From NCBI RefSeq assembly GCF_025685645.1, contig NZ_JAGSYF010000006.1, positions 1-64,000 on the forward strand: DNA of 64,000 nucleotides. Reading direction: 5' to 3'. Below are positions 16,439-25,483 of this stretch, in pieces (within the stretch, counting starts at the first letter, position 1; each line of letters opens with the position of its first letter). Both the position numbers and the translations under genes were made by a program. Under the pieces are notes generated by a model. That model saw only the letters and a list, made by a program, of their open reading frames with translations, was not told where the DNA came from and did no database searches. This DNA comes from Edaphobacter bradus. Its GTDB lineage: Bacteria > Acidobacteriota > Terriglobia > Terriglobales > Acidobacteriaceae.

Positions 16439-17022
16439 TCAGTAATCGGAAGCGAGGTCCTTTAAATGGGCTGCCGCAAAACCCTCAAGAATCAATGCGA
16501 AGTCGAGGGGCGCTCCTGATTGACGATTTGGAAGAATACAGATGCGTTGTTCGAGCTTGGTGATCCATGCTCCCAGCGGATGACGCTGCCTGTCGCAGGT
16601 CTGCACGCAGGATCGGGCTCCATGGATCAGTAGTCTTCGAAGATAGATGTTTCCCCGTTTACTGATACCGAGCAGCGTCGTCTTCCCGCCGGTGGAATAC
16701 TCTCGTGGCACGAGTCCAAGCCACGCTGCAAAGAAGCGCCCGTTGGTAAACTGGTGACCGTTGCCGGCTGAGGCTTCAAGAGCACTGGCCGCAAGCGGTC
16801 CGATGCCGGGCACGGTCATGAGTCGTCGGGCTGTGTCGCTGTACTGGACGCTGCGCTGAATCTGCTTCGATCTTCAATCCTGGCCTCCAAGAGCTTGAAA
16901 TCGTTCCATAGTTCCCCAAGCAAGGTACGTATCGAGGGCGGTAACTCGTTGGTCTCATCTCCGAGAACTCGAGGAATGTCCATCCTGAATACGCCAGCTC
17001 CTTGCCGAACCGCAATGCCGAA
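16439..17022 (-). pseudogene. Frameshifted, 5'-truncated IS110-family transposase
   Basis: On the minus strand the C-terminal transposase_20 (IS116/IS110/IS902) domain is intact as text: MTVPGIGPLAASALEAS, then WLGLVPREYSTGGKTTLLG and KRGNIYLRRLLIHGARSCV. Upstream, the middle part continues in another frame (AVRQGAGVFRMDIPRVLGDE, LPPSIRTLLGELWNDFKLLE), so there is a one- or two-base indel near 16870. The N-terminal DEDD catalytic domain is absent. It is a dead remnant that marks the left margin of the island. Confidence 0.8.
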
Positions 17023-17040
17023 CTGTCATGGTGTGGAAGG

Positions 17041-17121
17041 GAGTTCCGGAACAATATCCGTTCGGATAATGGCCCGGAGTTCGTCGCCAAAGACCTGCGC
17101 AAATGGCTTGCCGACCAGCGC
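17041..17121 (+). pseudogene. IS3-family transposase scrap
   Basis: About 27 codons read NIRSDNGPEFVAKDLRKWLA, the DDE-region signature (second Asp with N-G-P-E-F) of IS3-family OrfB transposases. Nothing of the rest of the element is present. It is wedged between the IS110 remnant and the 3' end of the amidohydrolase gene. Confidence 0.75.
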
Positions 17122-17130
17122 CCAATGGTG

Positions 17131-18189
17131 CTATTGGGGCAGCAAGCGCAGTGCATTTTCTCGATAGACAAGTCTCAAAACGTCATCTGGCAAGAACAAT
17201 CCATAGATTTGCCAGCGACCCTGCCGGGAGGCGTGCGAGGGGTATTCAAAATACTCATCCGCGGTCTCAAGAAAGCGAAAATGCAAGCGATACATGTTTG
17301 GCTCAGGCACCAGGTCGGTTCCAAACAGAATGCGATCAGCGTGCTTCAGAAAGAAGTCGCGCGCAGTATAAGGCTGGCGGCCCAGCTCTGCTGCACGTGC
17401 ACCGATATCCACATAAAGGTTGGGATGCTGGTTGAGCAGCTCACTCACATAGGAAAGCTTTTCCGAGCGTTCCGCCACGTGAGCGGCAACGAATGTTGTT
17501 CGGGGATGCCGCGCAAATACCTTGTCCCTCTGCCGCAGAAGCTGCTCTTTGCTGAAATGCGAACCATGGAAGCTCCACTCCGGATGCGCTGCCAGCTCTT
17601 CGTACCGTTCGTTTTCCCCGTCAATGGGAAAGAAGAATGCATCCGGGTCTGCCGTGTGAAACATGATCGGCACTTTGAGTTCCGCTGCCTTCTCAAACAA
17701 TGGCGCCAGTCGCTCGTCGTCGACCTGCAACATCTCACCGGCTGAATCCCGGAGGCTAGTACCCAAGTCTTTCCAGATCTTCAAGCCACAAGCGCCCTGC
17801 TCCACCAACTTCTCCAAGCGATCGACAGACCGGGAGAAGAAGCCCGGGGCATGCATGTCCGTCCAATCCATCCATGCGATGGTCGAGAAGCGATCAGGCG
17901 CCTCTGCGTTAAAGCGCTTGATAACGGCGACCGCTTCGCTGCCGACTTTCATGGTGATGTTGACGATACGTTCGATGCCACACACGTCCATAACCTTTAA
18001 GACCGCAGCCGGATCCTGTGCATCGAGATGATTGTGGTAATCGATTGCCGGAAACTTTGCTTGCTGTATCTCGTTGACAGGCGTAACGAGCATGGATCGC
18101 GGTTGAAACTCACCGAGAGGCAGGTTGACCTCTGCCTTGGCGCTCACCATGGCGATGAACTTGTCTTGAGATTCCGCGTGTTTACTCAT
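17131..18189 (-). CDS. Amidohydrolase_2-family metal-dependent hydrolase
   Basis: This 352-residue protein is a TIM-barrel hydrolase of the amidohydrolase_2 type (the family of aminocarboxymuconate decarboxylase and lactone hydrolases). It has a DYHNHLD metal motif near residue 49, a MFHTAD motif in the middle, FVAAHVAE (metal-binding His) and the late FGTDLVPEP segment with the catalytic Asp. No signal peptide is present, so it is cytoplasmic. It is the last gene of a tightly packed minus-strand operon and overlaps the 50-residue symporter-linked gene by 8 bases. It could hydrolyse a sugar lactone or an amide released from the imported sugar. It does not resemble NagA/AgaA deacetylases, which belong to a different amidohydrolase branch. 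Confidence 0.8.
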   Translation of the reverse strand: MSKHAESQDKFIAMVSAKAEVNLPLGEFQPRSMLVTPVNEIQQAKFPAIDYHNHLDAQDPAAVLKVMDVCGIERIVNITMKVGSEAVAVIKRFNAEAPDRFSTIAWMDWTDMHAPGFFSRSVDRLEKLVEQGACGLKIWKDLGTSLRDSAGEMLQVDDERLAPLFEKAAELKVPIMFHTADPDAFFFPIDGENERYEELAAHPEWSFHGSHFSKEQLLRQRDKVFARHPRTTFVAAHVAERSEKLSYVSELLNQHPNLYVDIGARAAELGRQPYTARDFFLKHADRILFGTDLVPEPNMYRLHFRFLETADEYFEYPSHASRQGRWQIYGLFLPDDVLRLVYRENALRLLPQ

Positions 18190-18334
18190 CTTCCGTTGTC
18201 CCTTGTTCGCCCAACCGGCTGAACATCGTGCGCAGATCCTTATATCCTTTCACCGCGACAATTGCGGTGATAACCGAAAACGAACCTCCCGCTATTACCA
18301 GCCAAATGGTCCAAAAAGCCAGCCAAGCGTTCAT
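18182..18334 (-). CDS. 50-residue membrane micro-protein coupled to the sodium:solute symporter
   Basis: A short gene begins with ATG at 18334, overlapping the symporter stop (ATGA) with GGAGG eight bases upstream, and ends with TAA at 18182-18184 inside the first codons of the amidohydrolase gene. The product has one hydrophobic segment with aromatic residues (about residues 4-28, WLAFWTIWLVIAGGSFSVIT) and a charged C-terminal tail. Double overlap and a strong ribosome-binding site argue that it is real and made in step with the transporter. Some sodium:solute symporters work with small single-helix or two-helix partners, so a subunit role is likely. I do not recognise a named family. Confidence 0.7.
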   Translation of the reverse strand: MNAWLAFWTIWLVIAGGSFSVITAIVAVKGYKDLRTMFSRLGEQGTTEDE

Positions 18335-19848
18335 TCGGCCTCCATGAATGCGGGTTGGACCTGGCTTGCCGCCACGCGAGTGCCTTTACTGACCAGCGAA
18401 CCAAAGATGAGGCCCAGTGCGGCCAGACCAAATGCGCAAAAGCCTGTGACATTCTCGCTCCAATGTAGAAAGAAGAAGGGAATGATGGCGCCGGCAGCTC
18501 CCATCAGCATGGCCAGATACCCGCCTGTCGTGCTCGCGCGTTTCCAGTACAGCCCGCCAACCACGCAGATGAACGTACCCGCGAGATAGATAGTCCCTGT
18601 GATGTTCAGGTAAAGGTAAACCGCCCCTGGTGGCGTGTAATACAAGCCCCAGAACATCAAAAACACTCCGACGAACAGATTAGCGAGACGGTTAACGAAG
18701 ATCTGGCTGCGCGAGCTGAGAGGTGGTCTGCCCATTTTTTCGCGAATGGGCAGGATGATGTCCTGCGAAATCACGGCACTCCAACCAAGCAGGTAGGAGC
18801 TGTTCACTGACATCGTCGCGGCCAGCATGCCCGCAACCACAATCCCCTTAATGCCCGGACCAAGAATGTTCGCCAGCATAGCGGGCATGGCGTCAATGGG
18901 CGCAAGTGTTTGCCCATTCACTACAGGGAGGGGAACACCATTGCTGAGGGCGCCAACGCCGAACAGTGTAAGGGCCGCGGCTCCCCACAGCATGGGAAGG
19001 ATCCCTCTGCCCAGATAAATAAAGCCGGTCCAGGTCATCACGCGCTTGGAAGTGTCAGGGCTCTTTGTGGAGAACATTCGCATGGCGGTGGTCTGCCAAC
19101 AGGTGTGAATTGAGAACCAGAGCAGAACTTGCCATATCAGGAAGGTGAAGCCGAATTTTGGGTTTTGAACGGGGTTGAAACCTGCGCTTCCCATTGTCGA
19201 TGAGACTTTTACGACAATGTTGTGCCAACCGGCGTGATAAACGGCATATACCGATATCAGAATCGTGGCCACCGACAGCAGCACGTATTGGATGAAATCG
19301 GTAATGACCACTGCCACCATGCCACCGACGACCGTGTACAAAAGTTCCAACAGGAGGATGGCAGTCATCACGCCAACCAGATACCTGACGTCGATGCCGC
19401 TGACAATGGTCAGAAATTCGCCTTCAATCTTGAGAAAGACGCCCATGTTCAGGATGCCGCCGACAGCGACCAGAACACCTGCCAGCAACCGCAGTCCGCG
19501 GCTGTACTTGCGTTCAAAGTACTCAGGCACGGTCATCAGCTTCAACTGGCGAAAACGGGCGATGACCAGGCCGGTTCGTCCCACGATGATCATTACGATC
19601 CCGGAGATCAGCGCGGCAGCAAAGGCAGCAAAACCGTACTTGTAACCAAGCTCGCCGTTGTACATGAACGTGATCGTGCCAATCTCGGTGGCCGCCAGGG
19701 TGGCGATACCCGCATATGTGCCTAGTTCCCGTCCCGCGACGAGGTAGTGTGCGACATTGCCGATGTATTTTTTCCCCAAGAGTCCGACGAAAACGGACAC
19801 TATGAGATAGCCGACGACGATGCACCAGTCAATGGCGGCGAAGTGCAT
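18331..19848 (-). CDS. Sodium:solute symporter (SSS family)
   Basis: This is a 505-residue inner-membrane transporter with about 13 predicted helices, starting with WCIVVGYLIVSVFVGLLG and the SSS signature AGRELGTYAGIATLAATEIG near 37-56. The sodium-site helix 8 segment AATMSVNSSYLLGWSAV is around residues 345-360, and the GGLYWKRAST motif near 437 is typical of the family. The start ATG 19848 follows the kinase stop with no gap (TAAATG), with AGGAG six bases before. Genes for sugar kinases and glycosidases upstream suggest that the substrate is a monosaccharide or disaccharide from the glycan. Confidence 0.92.
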   Translation of the reverse strand: MHFAAIDWCIVVGYLIVSVFVGLLGKKYIGNVAHYLVAGRELGTYAGIATLAATEIGTITFMYNGELGYKYGFAAFAAALISGIVMIIVGRTGLVIARFRQLKLMTVPEYFERKYSRGLRLLAGVLVAVGGILNMGVFLKIEGEFLTIVSGIDVRYLVGVMTAILLLELLYTVVGGMVAVVITDFIQYVLLSVATILISVYAVYHAGWHNIVVKVSSTMGSAGFNPVQNPKFGFTFLIWQVLLWFSIHTCWQTTAMRMFSTKSPDTSKRVMTWTGFIYLGRGILPMLWGAAALTLFGVGALSNGVPLPVVNGQTLAPIDAMPAMLANILGPGIKGIVVAGMLAATMSVNSSYLLGWSAVISQDIILPIREKMGRPPLSSRSQIFVNRLANLFVGVFLMFWGLYYTPPGAVYLYLNITGTIYLAGTFICVVGGLYWKRASTTGGYLAMLMGAAGAIIPFFFLHWSENVTGFCAFGLAALGLIFGSLVSKGTRVAASQVQPAFMEAE

Positions 19849-20835
19849 TTAGAACTCCTGCCCCTGAGAATTTAGAACGACTTTCGTGGTGTCACTCGCC
19901 TCACCTCGCTCTTGGAGAAAATTCGCGAGCTGAGACTGAGTTGGCTGTCCAGTCGTGCCTCCAACCTGGAGCGTGGACATGGCGCCGCAGGCGTTTCCGG
20001 TCTGCAAACAGAGGGAAAGATCTCCGCCCCTCATATAAGCATCGATGAATCCGGCGGCGAAGCTATCGCCCGCTCCAGTTGTGTCAATCGCCTGTACTGG
20101 GAATCCCGGTTCGAATGCGATCTTTCCGTGCTGAATTGCCATGGCCCCAAGCGAGCCGCGTTTGATGACGACGCATGGAGCGTTGGCACCTAGCCAGCCG
20201 AGCGCTTTTTCAACGTCCGCTTCCCTGCTCAACTGCTGTGCCTCGGTTTCGTTCACGAACAGGATGTCAGTCTGCGAAACTACGTCCCAAATGTCCGGCC
20301 GCCAGGACTGTGAGGGGTCAGAGTTCGGATCAAACGAAGTCGTGAGCCCCATCTTGCGTGCCTCGCGAAAAATAGTTGGGAACGAAGGGCGAAGCGCATG
20401 CTGAAGAAACAGTGAAGTCATGTGCAAGTGACGATGGCCCTTCAATATGCCGAGGGGAACCTCCTCCAGTTTTAATTCGGCAATCGCACCCAGGTAAGTG
20501 ACGAGAGCTCGATCCTGGTTTGTACTGAGGGAGATGGTTACCCCAGTCATGCTCGCTCGATTCACTTGAACGTAGTCGACCGAGATGCTCAGGTCTTCGA
20601 GCGCCTGCTTGCAGTAGCGACCAAAATCATCGGCACCTACCTTGCTGATGAATGTAACCGGGTGTCCCAATCGCCGAATCCCGCTGGCGAAGATCGCCGA
20701 GGCGCTGCCCAGCGTGATCTGAAAACCTTGAGCAAGAATTTCGTGGCCGAGGATGGGCACGGTCTCCAGGCCACTGGCGACCAAATCGACGTTGAGCTCC
20801 CCAATGACAACAACTCCACCGTTCCTGCTTACCAT
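19849..20835 (-). CDS. PfkB-family carbohydrate kinase
   Basis: This ribokinase-type sugar kinase has VVVIGELNVDLVASG at its N-terminus, a GSASAIFASGIRRLG substrate motif, and the C-terminal signature DTTGAGDSFAAGF with the catalytic base Asp. ATG 20835 has AAAGGGA just upstream and starts seven residues before the first strand. An alternative is TTG 20904, which overlaps the upstream kinase stop by four bases, and ATG 20859 lies between. It is directly followed by the symporter. It would phosphorylate the sugar entering the cell, giving the hexose or hexosamine phosphate needed by the AgaS-like protein. The exact sugar is unknown. Confidence 0.9.
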   Translation of the reverse strand: MVSRNGGVVVIGELNVDLVASGLETVPILGHEILAQGFQITLGSASAIFASGIRRLGHPVTFISKVGADDFGRYCKQALEDLSISVDYVQVNRASMTGVTISLSTNQDRALVTYLGAIAELKLEEVPLGILKGHRHLHMTSLFLQHALRPSFPTIFREARKMGLTTSFDPNSDPSQSWRPDIWDVVSQTDILFVNETEAQQLSREADVEKALGWLGANAPCVVIKRGSLGAMAIQHGKIAFEPGFPVQAIDTTGAGDSFAAGFIDAYMRGGDLSLCLQTGNACGAMSTLQVGGTTGQPTQSQLANFLQERGEASDTTKVVLNSQGQEF

Positions 20836-20900
20836 CCGTTCCCTTTCGTATGGCTTCATGCCTATTTTCTGCAAATCGCGATTAATGCTTACTGCATCGA

Positions 20901-21842
20901 TCAAATTATCGTCACGCGAACTTCATCACGTAGCCTCGATACATCGGCTGCGTTCAACAATCCCGGTGATTCCGCAAGACAGTTTGCCGCTCCGCAGGCT
21001 GCCGCGATCCGGATTGTTTCTTCCGGTGCCAACCCGAGCGACATCGAATATGCGAACGCTGCAACCACTGCGTCGCCCGAGCCGACGGCGGAACGCATCG
21101 CAATAACTGGAGGCGTTGCGTAATACACCGGAGCATCTTTGGCTGGACACCAAACCAAGCCTTCCCTGCCAAGACTGACGGCAGCACTTTTGGCACCTTT
21201 CGCCAGCAAGTACCGTACGGCGTCGGCACCCGATCGCACGCACGAGATCGCGGCGCCAATCAGCCATTCTGCTTCATCGCGATTTGGTTTTACAAAATCC
21301 AGACCATGTTCGAGCGCCTTGCGGAGCGGGGCACCGCTGGTGTCCAGGAGCACTTTGCAAGAAGCAGCCTGCGCCTGCCGGATGAGGGTCGCATAAAACC
21401 CATTGTCCACACCAGGTGGGAGGCTGCCAGACAAGACAACATGGGCGCGTTCTTTGCCTTTCGCGAATATTAGATCGCAGGCACCTTGAAGCGACTTGAC
21501 CTCTGCGACGGACACCGCCGGACCTGGTTCAAGAATTTCCGTCACCGTGCCATCATCGGCGATTATCTCCAGGTTGATCCGGGTTGGCTGCTGAATGGGA
21601 ATCGCATGGACATCGATACCAAGTTTCTTCAACCCATCCAGGAGCATTTCACCACTGTGGCCGCCAACGAAACCCAGCCACAGCGGATCGGCCTTCAAGG
21701 TCCGCAGCGTCATGGCAACGTGCGCGGCTTTGCCTCCGGGGGCCGGGCTTGCTTCGATGGCGCGATTCACCGCGCCGAGCGTAAGGTTCGGCACTCGCAA
21801 GCGCTTGTCAATCGCCGGATTGGGGCTTATGCATATGAACAT
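20901..21842 (-). CDS. 1-phosphofructokinase / tagatose-6-phosphate kinase family sugar kinase
   Basis: The 313-residue product belongs to the LacC/FruK/PfkB-II subgroup of PfkB kinases. It shows SPNPAIDKRLRVPNL at the N-terminus, APGGKAAHVAMTL (PGGKG-like substrate loop), an LSGSLPPGV motif and GSGDAVVAAFAYS with the catalytic Asp. ATG 21842 is preferred to the GTG two codons earlier since family members start with the first strand. In a galactosamine pathway such an enzyme would turn tagatose 6-phosphate into the 1,6-bisphosphate, and the AgaS-type gene in the same island supports this. Fructose-1-phosphate kinase activity is the alternative. It is 22 bases downstream of the glycosidase gene. 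Confidence 0.88.
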   Translation of the reverse strand: MFICISPNPAIDKRLRVPNLTLGAVNRAIEASPAPGGKAAHVAMTLRTLKADPLWLGFVGGHSGEMLLDGLKKLGIDVHAIPIQQPTRINLEIIADDGTVTEILEPGPAVSVAEVKSLQGACDLIFAKGKERAHVVLSGSLPPGVDNGFYATLIRQAQAASCKVLLDTSGAPLRKALEHGLDFVKPNRDEAEWLIGAAISCVRSGADAVRYLLAKGAKSAAVSLGREGLVWCPAKDAPVYYATPPVIAMRSAVGSGDAVVAAFAYSMSLGLAPEETIRIAAACGAANCLAESPGLLNAADVSRLRDEVRVTII

Positions 21843-21864
21843 CGACACAGTCCATGGACAGCTG

Positions 21865-23565
21865 CTACCAGGAGACGCGAACCGCTTGTGGAACGTCCAG
21901 CTGGAGAATCATACCTGGCTTGCTTTGATTGATCCAGTATGCTGGCTCGCCCTCCGTGACCCATTGTTGTCCTGACCAACGCCCCCGTTCTACTTGGACG
22001 TTTTTCAGCATTGGCCAACGAAACGTTGCATTCTCGAGCGAGACGTTGACGCGATAACCCACAAATAGAAATTCGTGATCGGAGAGTTGAATCACGATCG
22101 CCTGGCCATTCTGAGCACCCGAGACCGCGACACTGGATCCGTTGACCTCTTCTGTTTGCGAGAAAGACTCTCCTGGCGAGTTCGCCATGAAGACTTTCAG
22201 CTTGTCGGAGCCGGCATAATAGGAAATCTGCGCCAGCGCCTTGGATAATGAAGAATACGTATCCCGCAACATCCATGCTCCGTTCGCCAGAGTGCCGTCG
22301 GGTAGGACGTAAGGCTGGAAGTCCTCAGGATAGGAATCGGTGAGCGCCCACGGCGCGAAAATTGGTGCTCCGAATTGTCCCACTGCCAGATACGCCAGGC
22401 GAGAAGCTGTTGGACTGTTGCCGCTATTGGTTTCAGTGATTGCAGGCAGGTTGCGGCTGACGCGGTAACGAAGAAACGGCTTACGCAATTCGTCGACGGT
22501 CGCCTCTGAAGGTTTCGCGCAGCTGTTGTCAGGGCGCCACTCGCCACAGAAGTAGGAGTTCACTCCGATGAAAGATAAATTAGGGCAATTCTTTAAGTAG
22601 GTGGGCACATCCTCACCGGGCGCACCGCCCACCATCCAGTCGGCGACATTTCCTCCTACAAAGTTTAAGAAGAATGGAAGTGGGTATACGTCAGCTCCTG
22701 CGTCAGTAAGACGACGAATCCAGTTGTAGCTTAAATTCCATGCGCTGTAGTGCAGGTCGTCCGCAAAACCCCGTTCACGAAACTTTTGGTTTGAAGCCGG
22801 TGAATGATCTCGCCAAAGTTTGGTGTTGGTCCGGTCCCATCCAAATACCGCAATTTCATTTTCCACCTGAATCATCACTACTGTGTGCGACACAGAATCC
22901 ACTTCCTTTAGGTGCTGCATCAGTGCACGAAAGGCAGCTACCTCCCGCGCAAGAATCGGTTCGTAGTCGTAGGATGCGACATTGTGGTGCGCCACCCCGT
23001 CCTCATCTACGGCGCGGGGGTAGGTCTTCTCATCTTCAATAACGTACATCGGAGCGTAGACATCTCCCGCCAGGTTCGCGTAGAGGGTACCGTCGCCGCT
23101 GGCATAGTGGCCGAACCAGTTCAAGACCAGTTTCAGGTGATGTTTCTCTGCCATGTGCTTGGCGTGATCTACGTAAGAGAAATCGAACGCTCCTTGTTTG
23201 GGCTCGACCATCGACCACTTGACCGGCACTTTCAGCGTGTTCAGTCCCATCTTCTCGGAGGCAGGATAGAGATAGTCATAGCTCGCAAACGTTTTCTCAT
23301 ATCTGCCATAAACGAGATCCCACCATGGGATCTCGACTGCCAGGACGGTGAATGGCATCCCGTCTACGTAGAGAACCTTGCGGCTCCCCACAGCCTCGAA
23401 ATGGGGAAGCAAATTCTGGCCGGACGGAATTTGCCATCCATCACGATTGTCAGTTTTAGGCAGTAGATCTGCGGCACGCTGAGTCTGTGCGGGCAAGAGA
23501 ATGGAAGCAAGGCTGAACCACGCGAGCATTGAAGCGAGACGAAATTGAAGGAAACTGGTTTTCAT
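21865..23565 (-). CDS. Secreted GH-A clan glycosidase with DUF5597-type C-terminus (putative beta-galactosidase)
   Basis: The 566-residue protein has a signal peptide (residues 1-27, ending LPAQ) and a TIM-barrel similar to GH35/GH42 enzymes. The NE pair N236-E237 in VENEIAV is the acid/base and E378 in AITETNSGN is the likely nucleophile. Its C-terminal beta domain (about 430-566) resembles DUF5597, found in beta-galactosidase-like proteins. The start ATG has AGGTG just upstream. It opens the minus-strand operon (glycosidase, two kinases, symporter, micro-protein, amidohydrolase) and faces the agarase-like gene across a 43-base promoter region that holds two palindromes. Substrate: probably a terminal beta-galactoside, unproven. 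Confidence 0.82.
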   Translation of the reverse strand: MKTSFLQFRLASMLAWFSLASILLPAQTQRAADLLPKTDNRDGWQIPSGQNLLPHFEAVGSRKVLYVDGMPFTVLAVEIPWWDLVYGRYEKTFASYDYLYPASEKMGLNTLKVPVKWSMVEPKQGAFDFSYVDHAKHMAEKHHLKLVLNWFGHYASGDGTLYANLAGDVYAPMYVIEDEKTYPRAVDEDGVAHHNVASYDYEPILAREVAAFRALMQHLKEVDSVSHTVVMIQVENEIAVFGWDRTNTKLWRDHSPASNQKFRERGFADDLHYSAWNLSYNWIRRLTDAGADVYPLPFFLNFVGGNVADWMVGGAPGEDVPTYLKNCPNLSFIGVNSYFCGEWRPDNSCAKPSEATVDELRKPFLRYRVSRNLPAITETNSGNSPTASRLAYLAVGQFGAPIFAPWALTDSYPEDFQPYVLPDGTLANGAWMLRDTYSSLSKALAQISYYAGSDKLKVFMANSPGESFSQTEEVNGSSVAVSGAQNGQAIVIQLSDHEFLFVGYRVNVSLENATFRWPMLKNVQVERGRWSGQQWVTEGEPAYWINQSKPGMILQLDVPQAVRVSW

Positions 23566-23588
23566 TTCGCACCTGATTGACGGTTCCG

Positions 23589-23603
23589 TGTGATAGTATC
23601 ACA
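23589..23603. promoter_or_regulatory. Perfect palindrome in the divergent promoter
   Basis: TGTGATA-G-TATCACA, a perfect 7-bp inverted repeat with a single central base, occupies a third of the 43 bases between two divergent glycosidase start codons. It is a plausible operator for a dimeric regulator acting on both genes. It differs from the LacI-like sites found at 23610, 30711 and 30861. Confidence 0.55.
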
Positions 23604-23608
23604 GCGTC

Positions 23609-25483
23609 ATGAAAACGTTTGCCCAAAATTTCTATTCTCGCACTCGAATTTCATTTCTGATATGTGCATTGGCATGGCTAACCTTGTCGACCGTACAAGT
23701 CAGGGCGGCGGCAGACTCTGACGCTTCCTCTTCCCACGATGTTGGCGAGCGTCCGCGCTTCACAGTCACCCAGCAGGATGGAATCGACTGGCTGGTCCGG
23801 CCCAATGGCGAACGTTTCTTTTCCTTCGGGTCCAATTGTGTGGGCCAAGGGATTTTGCAGGCGTCCTATAACCCCAAGAATCCAGGTTACGCGGCTTGGC
23901 AGCATTATCCCGATAGCAACAGTTGGGCAAAAACTACGTTGGATCGGCTTCAGTCCTGGGGGCTAACAACGATCGGAGGCTGGAGCGATCTGCAGGTCTT
24001 ACGGCAGTGCAGCAACATGAACATGGGAATGGTTGCCGTTCTACACCTTGGTTCGACTTCTGGCGCACCGTGGTTCGACATGTGGGACCCTAAAGTCATT
24101 GCCAAGATTGACGACACTGCGCGTGCGCAAATCGTTCCCCTGCGTGACGACCCACGGGTTATCGGCTACTTCAGCGATAACGAACTGGGCTGGTGGAACG
24201 CATCCTTGTTCCAAATAACCTTGGCGCAGCCGGCGACCAGCGAACAGCGTCGGCGTTTAGTGCAATTGCTGCACGAGATCTATCACAACAATTGGGAAGA
24301 ACTGAGCGCGGATTTTGTTCCAGAAAAGGCGGGCAACTGGCCCGAACTCGAGCAACACGGCCAGCTCTATCTGCGCCCAGGCGGTCATGGCATTGCAACC
24401 ATGCGACGCGCTCTTGGCATGCTCGCCGCGCGCTACTACTCTCTCGTACACGACATCATCCGCAAGTATGATCCGCAGGCACTGGTCCTTGGGGATCGAT
24501 ACCAATCGTTTTATTTTCCGGAAGTCGCAAGCGCTGCGGCCCCCTATGTAGACATCATCTCAAGCAATCTTAGTGCCGCTTGGAACGATGGCACCTTTCC
24601 GCGATTCTTTCTTACAACATTACACTCATTGACCGGTAAACCGATCCTGGTGAGCGAGTTCTACATGGCCGCACGACAAAACCGCAGCGGCAATCAAAAC
24701 GACAGTACCGTTTACCCGCTTGTAGAAACGCAGCAGGAACGCGCTGACGGTTTTCGAAATACTATGACCGCGCTGGCGAGAACTCCCTATGTTGTGGGCG
24801 CTGACTGGTTTCAGTATTACGACGAACCAACTCACGGCCGCGACGACGGTGAAAACTTTAACTTTGGTTTCGTCGACATTCACGATCGCCCCTACGACCC
24901 GCTGGTCAAGGCGGCCGCTGGACTACAGTTGACCAGTCGTAAGACACACCCATTGTTGAATCGACCAAATGCGTCGCTAGGAGTACCGCCCGCACCGTCT
25001 GATCCGCTGGGACAATTCCAGCTGACTCTCGCTCTGAAGAACTGGGATCGTGAACGAGGATTCGTTGAGCCGGCTTCGGACAAGCCCTTGGCCGATCTGT
25101 ATATTTCCTGGGATCAGCATGCGATCTACCTGGGCTTGTACGCACAGGACATGATCGAAGACGCCTACTATCAAGACAAAAAAATCCACCCCGACGATCG
25201 CCCCGAGTGGACGGTCACCCTCGGTCCGTCACACAAAGAAATTCGAGCCCGAGTCGGCGCAAGCATGGTGGCAACCGTCAACGAGCCAAGTGTCCAGGTT
25301 GTCACCGTTCAGGGCAAGAACCTGAGAGTACAGAACGTAGCTGCCATGCGATTGCCGGCACAGCTGTTCGGCAAGGAAAGTTTCCATGCCGGAGACAAGG
25401 TTGAAATCGCTTCTGACTTGGCTGCGTATCTCGATGCCTACCAGGTATCGTGGAAAGGCACGTTCACACTCGCAGGCAAGTAA
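23609..25483 (+). CDS. Secreted agarase-like GH-A glycoside hydrolase with CBM9-like C-terminal domain
   Basis: The 624-residue exported enzyme starts with a signal peptide (cleavage near residue 34, VRAAA). The barrel carries FSFGSNCVGQG near the N-terminus, the acid/base E192 in YFSDNELGWW, the likely nucleophile E350 in ILVSEFYMAA, and ADWFQYYDEP near residue 405, as in agarase-like GH50/GH86 relatives. Residues from about 470 to 624 read like a CBM9-type beta sandwich (LADLYISWDQHAIYLGLYAQ, DRPEWTVTLG). The family number cannot be fixed by eye. The enzyme probably cuts a galactose-containing polymer outside the cytoplasm. It is the only plus-strand gene in this part of the island. Confidence 0.78.
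   Translation: MKTFAQNFYSRTRISFLICALAWLTLSTVQVRAAADSDASSSHDVGERPRFTVTQQDGIDWLVRPNGERFFSFGSNCVGQGILQASYNPKNPGYAAWQHYPDSNSWAKTTLDRLQSWGLTTIGGWSDLQVLRQCSNMNMGMVAVLHLGSTSGAPWFDMWDPKVIAKIDDTARAQIVPLRDDPRVIGYFSDNELGWWNASLFQITLAQPATSEQRRRLVQLLHEIYHNNWEELSADFVPEKAGNWPELEQHGQLYLRPGGHGIATMRRALGMLAARYYSLVHDIIRKYDPQALVLGDRYQSFYFPEVASAAAPYVDIISSNLSAAWNDGTFPRFFLTTLHSLTGKPILVSEFYMAARQNRSGNQNDSTVYPLVETQQERADGFRNTMTALARTPYVVGADWFQYYDEPTHGRDDGENFNFGFVDIHDRPYDPLVKAAAGLQLTSRKTHPLLNRPNASLGVPPAPSDPLGQFQLTLALKNWDRERGFVEPASDKPLADLYISWDQHAIYLGLYAQDMIEDAYYQDKKIHPDDRPEWTVTLGPSHKEIRARVGASMVATVNEPSVQVVTVQGKNLRVQNVAAMRLPAQLFGKESFHAGDKVEIASDLAAYLDAYQVSWKGTFTLAGK
23610..23623. promoter_or_regulatory. LacI-type operator-like site overlapping the start of the agarase-like gene
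   Basis: TGAAAACGTTTGCC contains the same 10 bases AAACGTTTGC as the site before the TonB receptor gene (30714-30723). The centre AAACGTTT is a palindrome of the CG-centred LacI-family kind. It overlaps the start codon, a position suited to repression. Confidence 0.4.

Noticed and set aside
17131..18189. Calling the amidohydrolase an N-acetylgalactosamine-6-phosphate deacetylase
   Set aside because: Motifs fit the amidohydrolase_2 branch rather than the NagA/AgaA branch, so the pathway step was left open.
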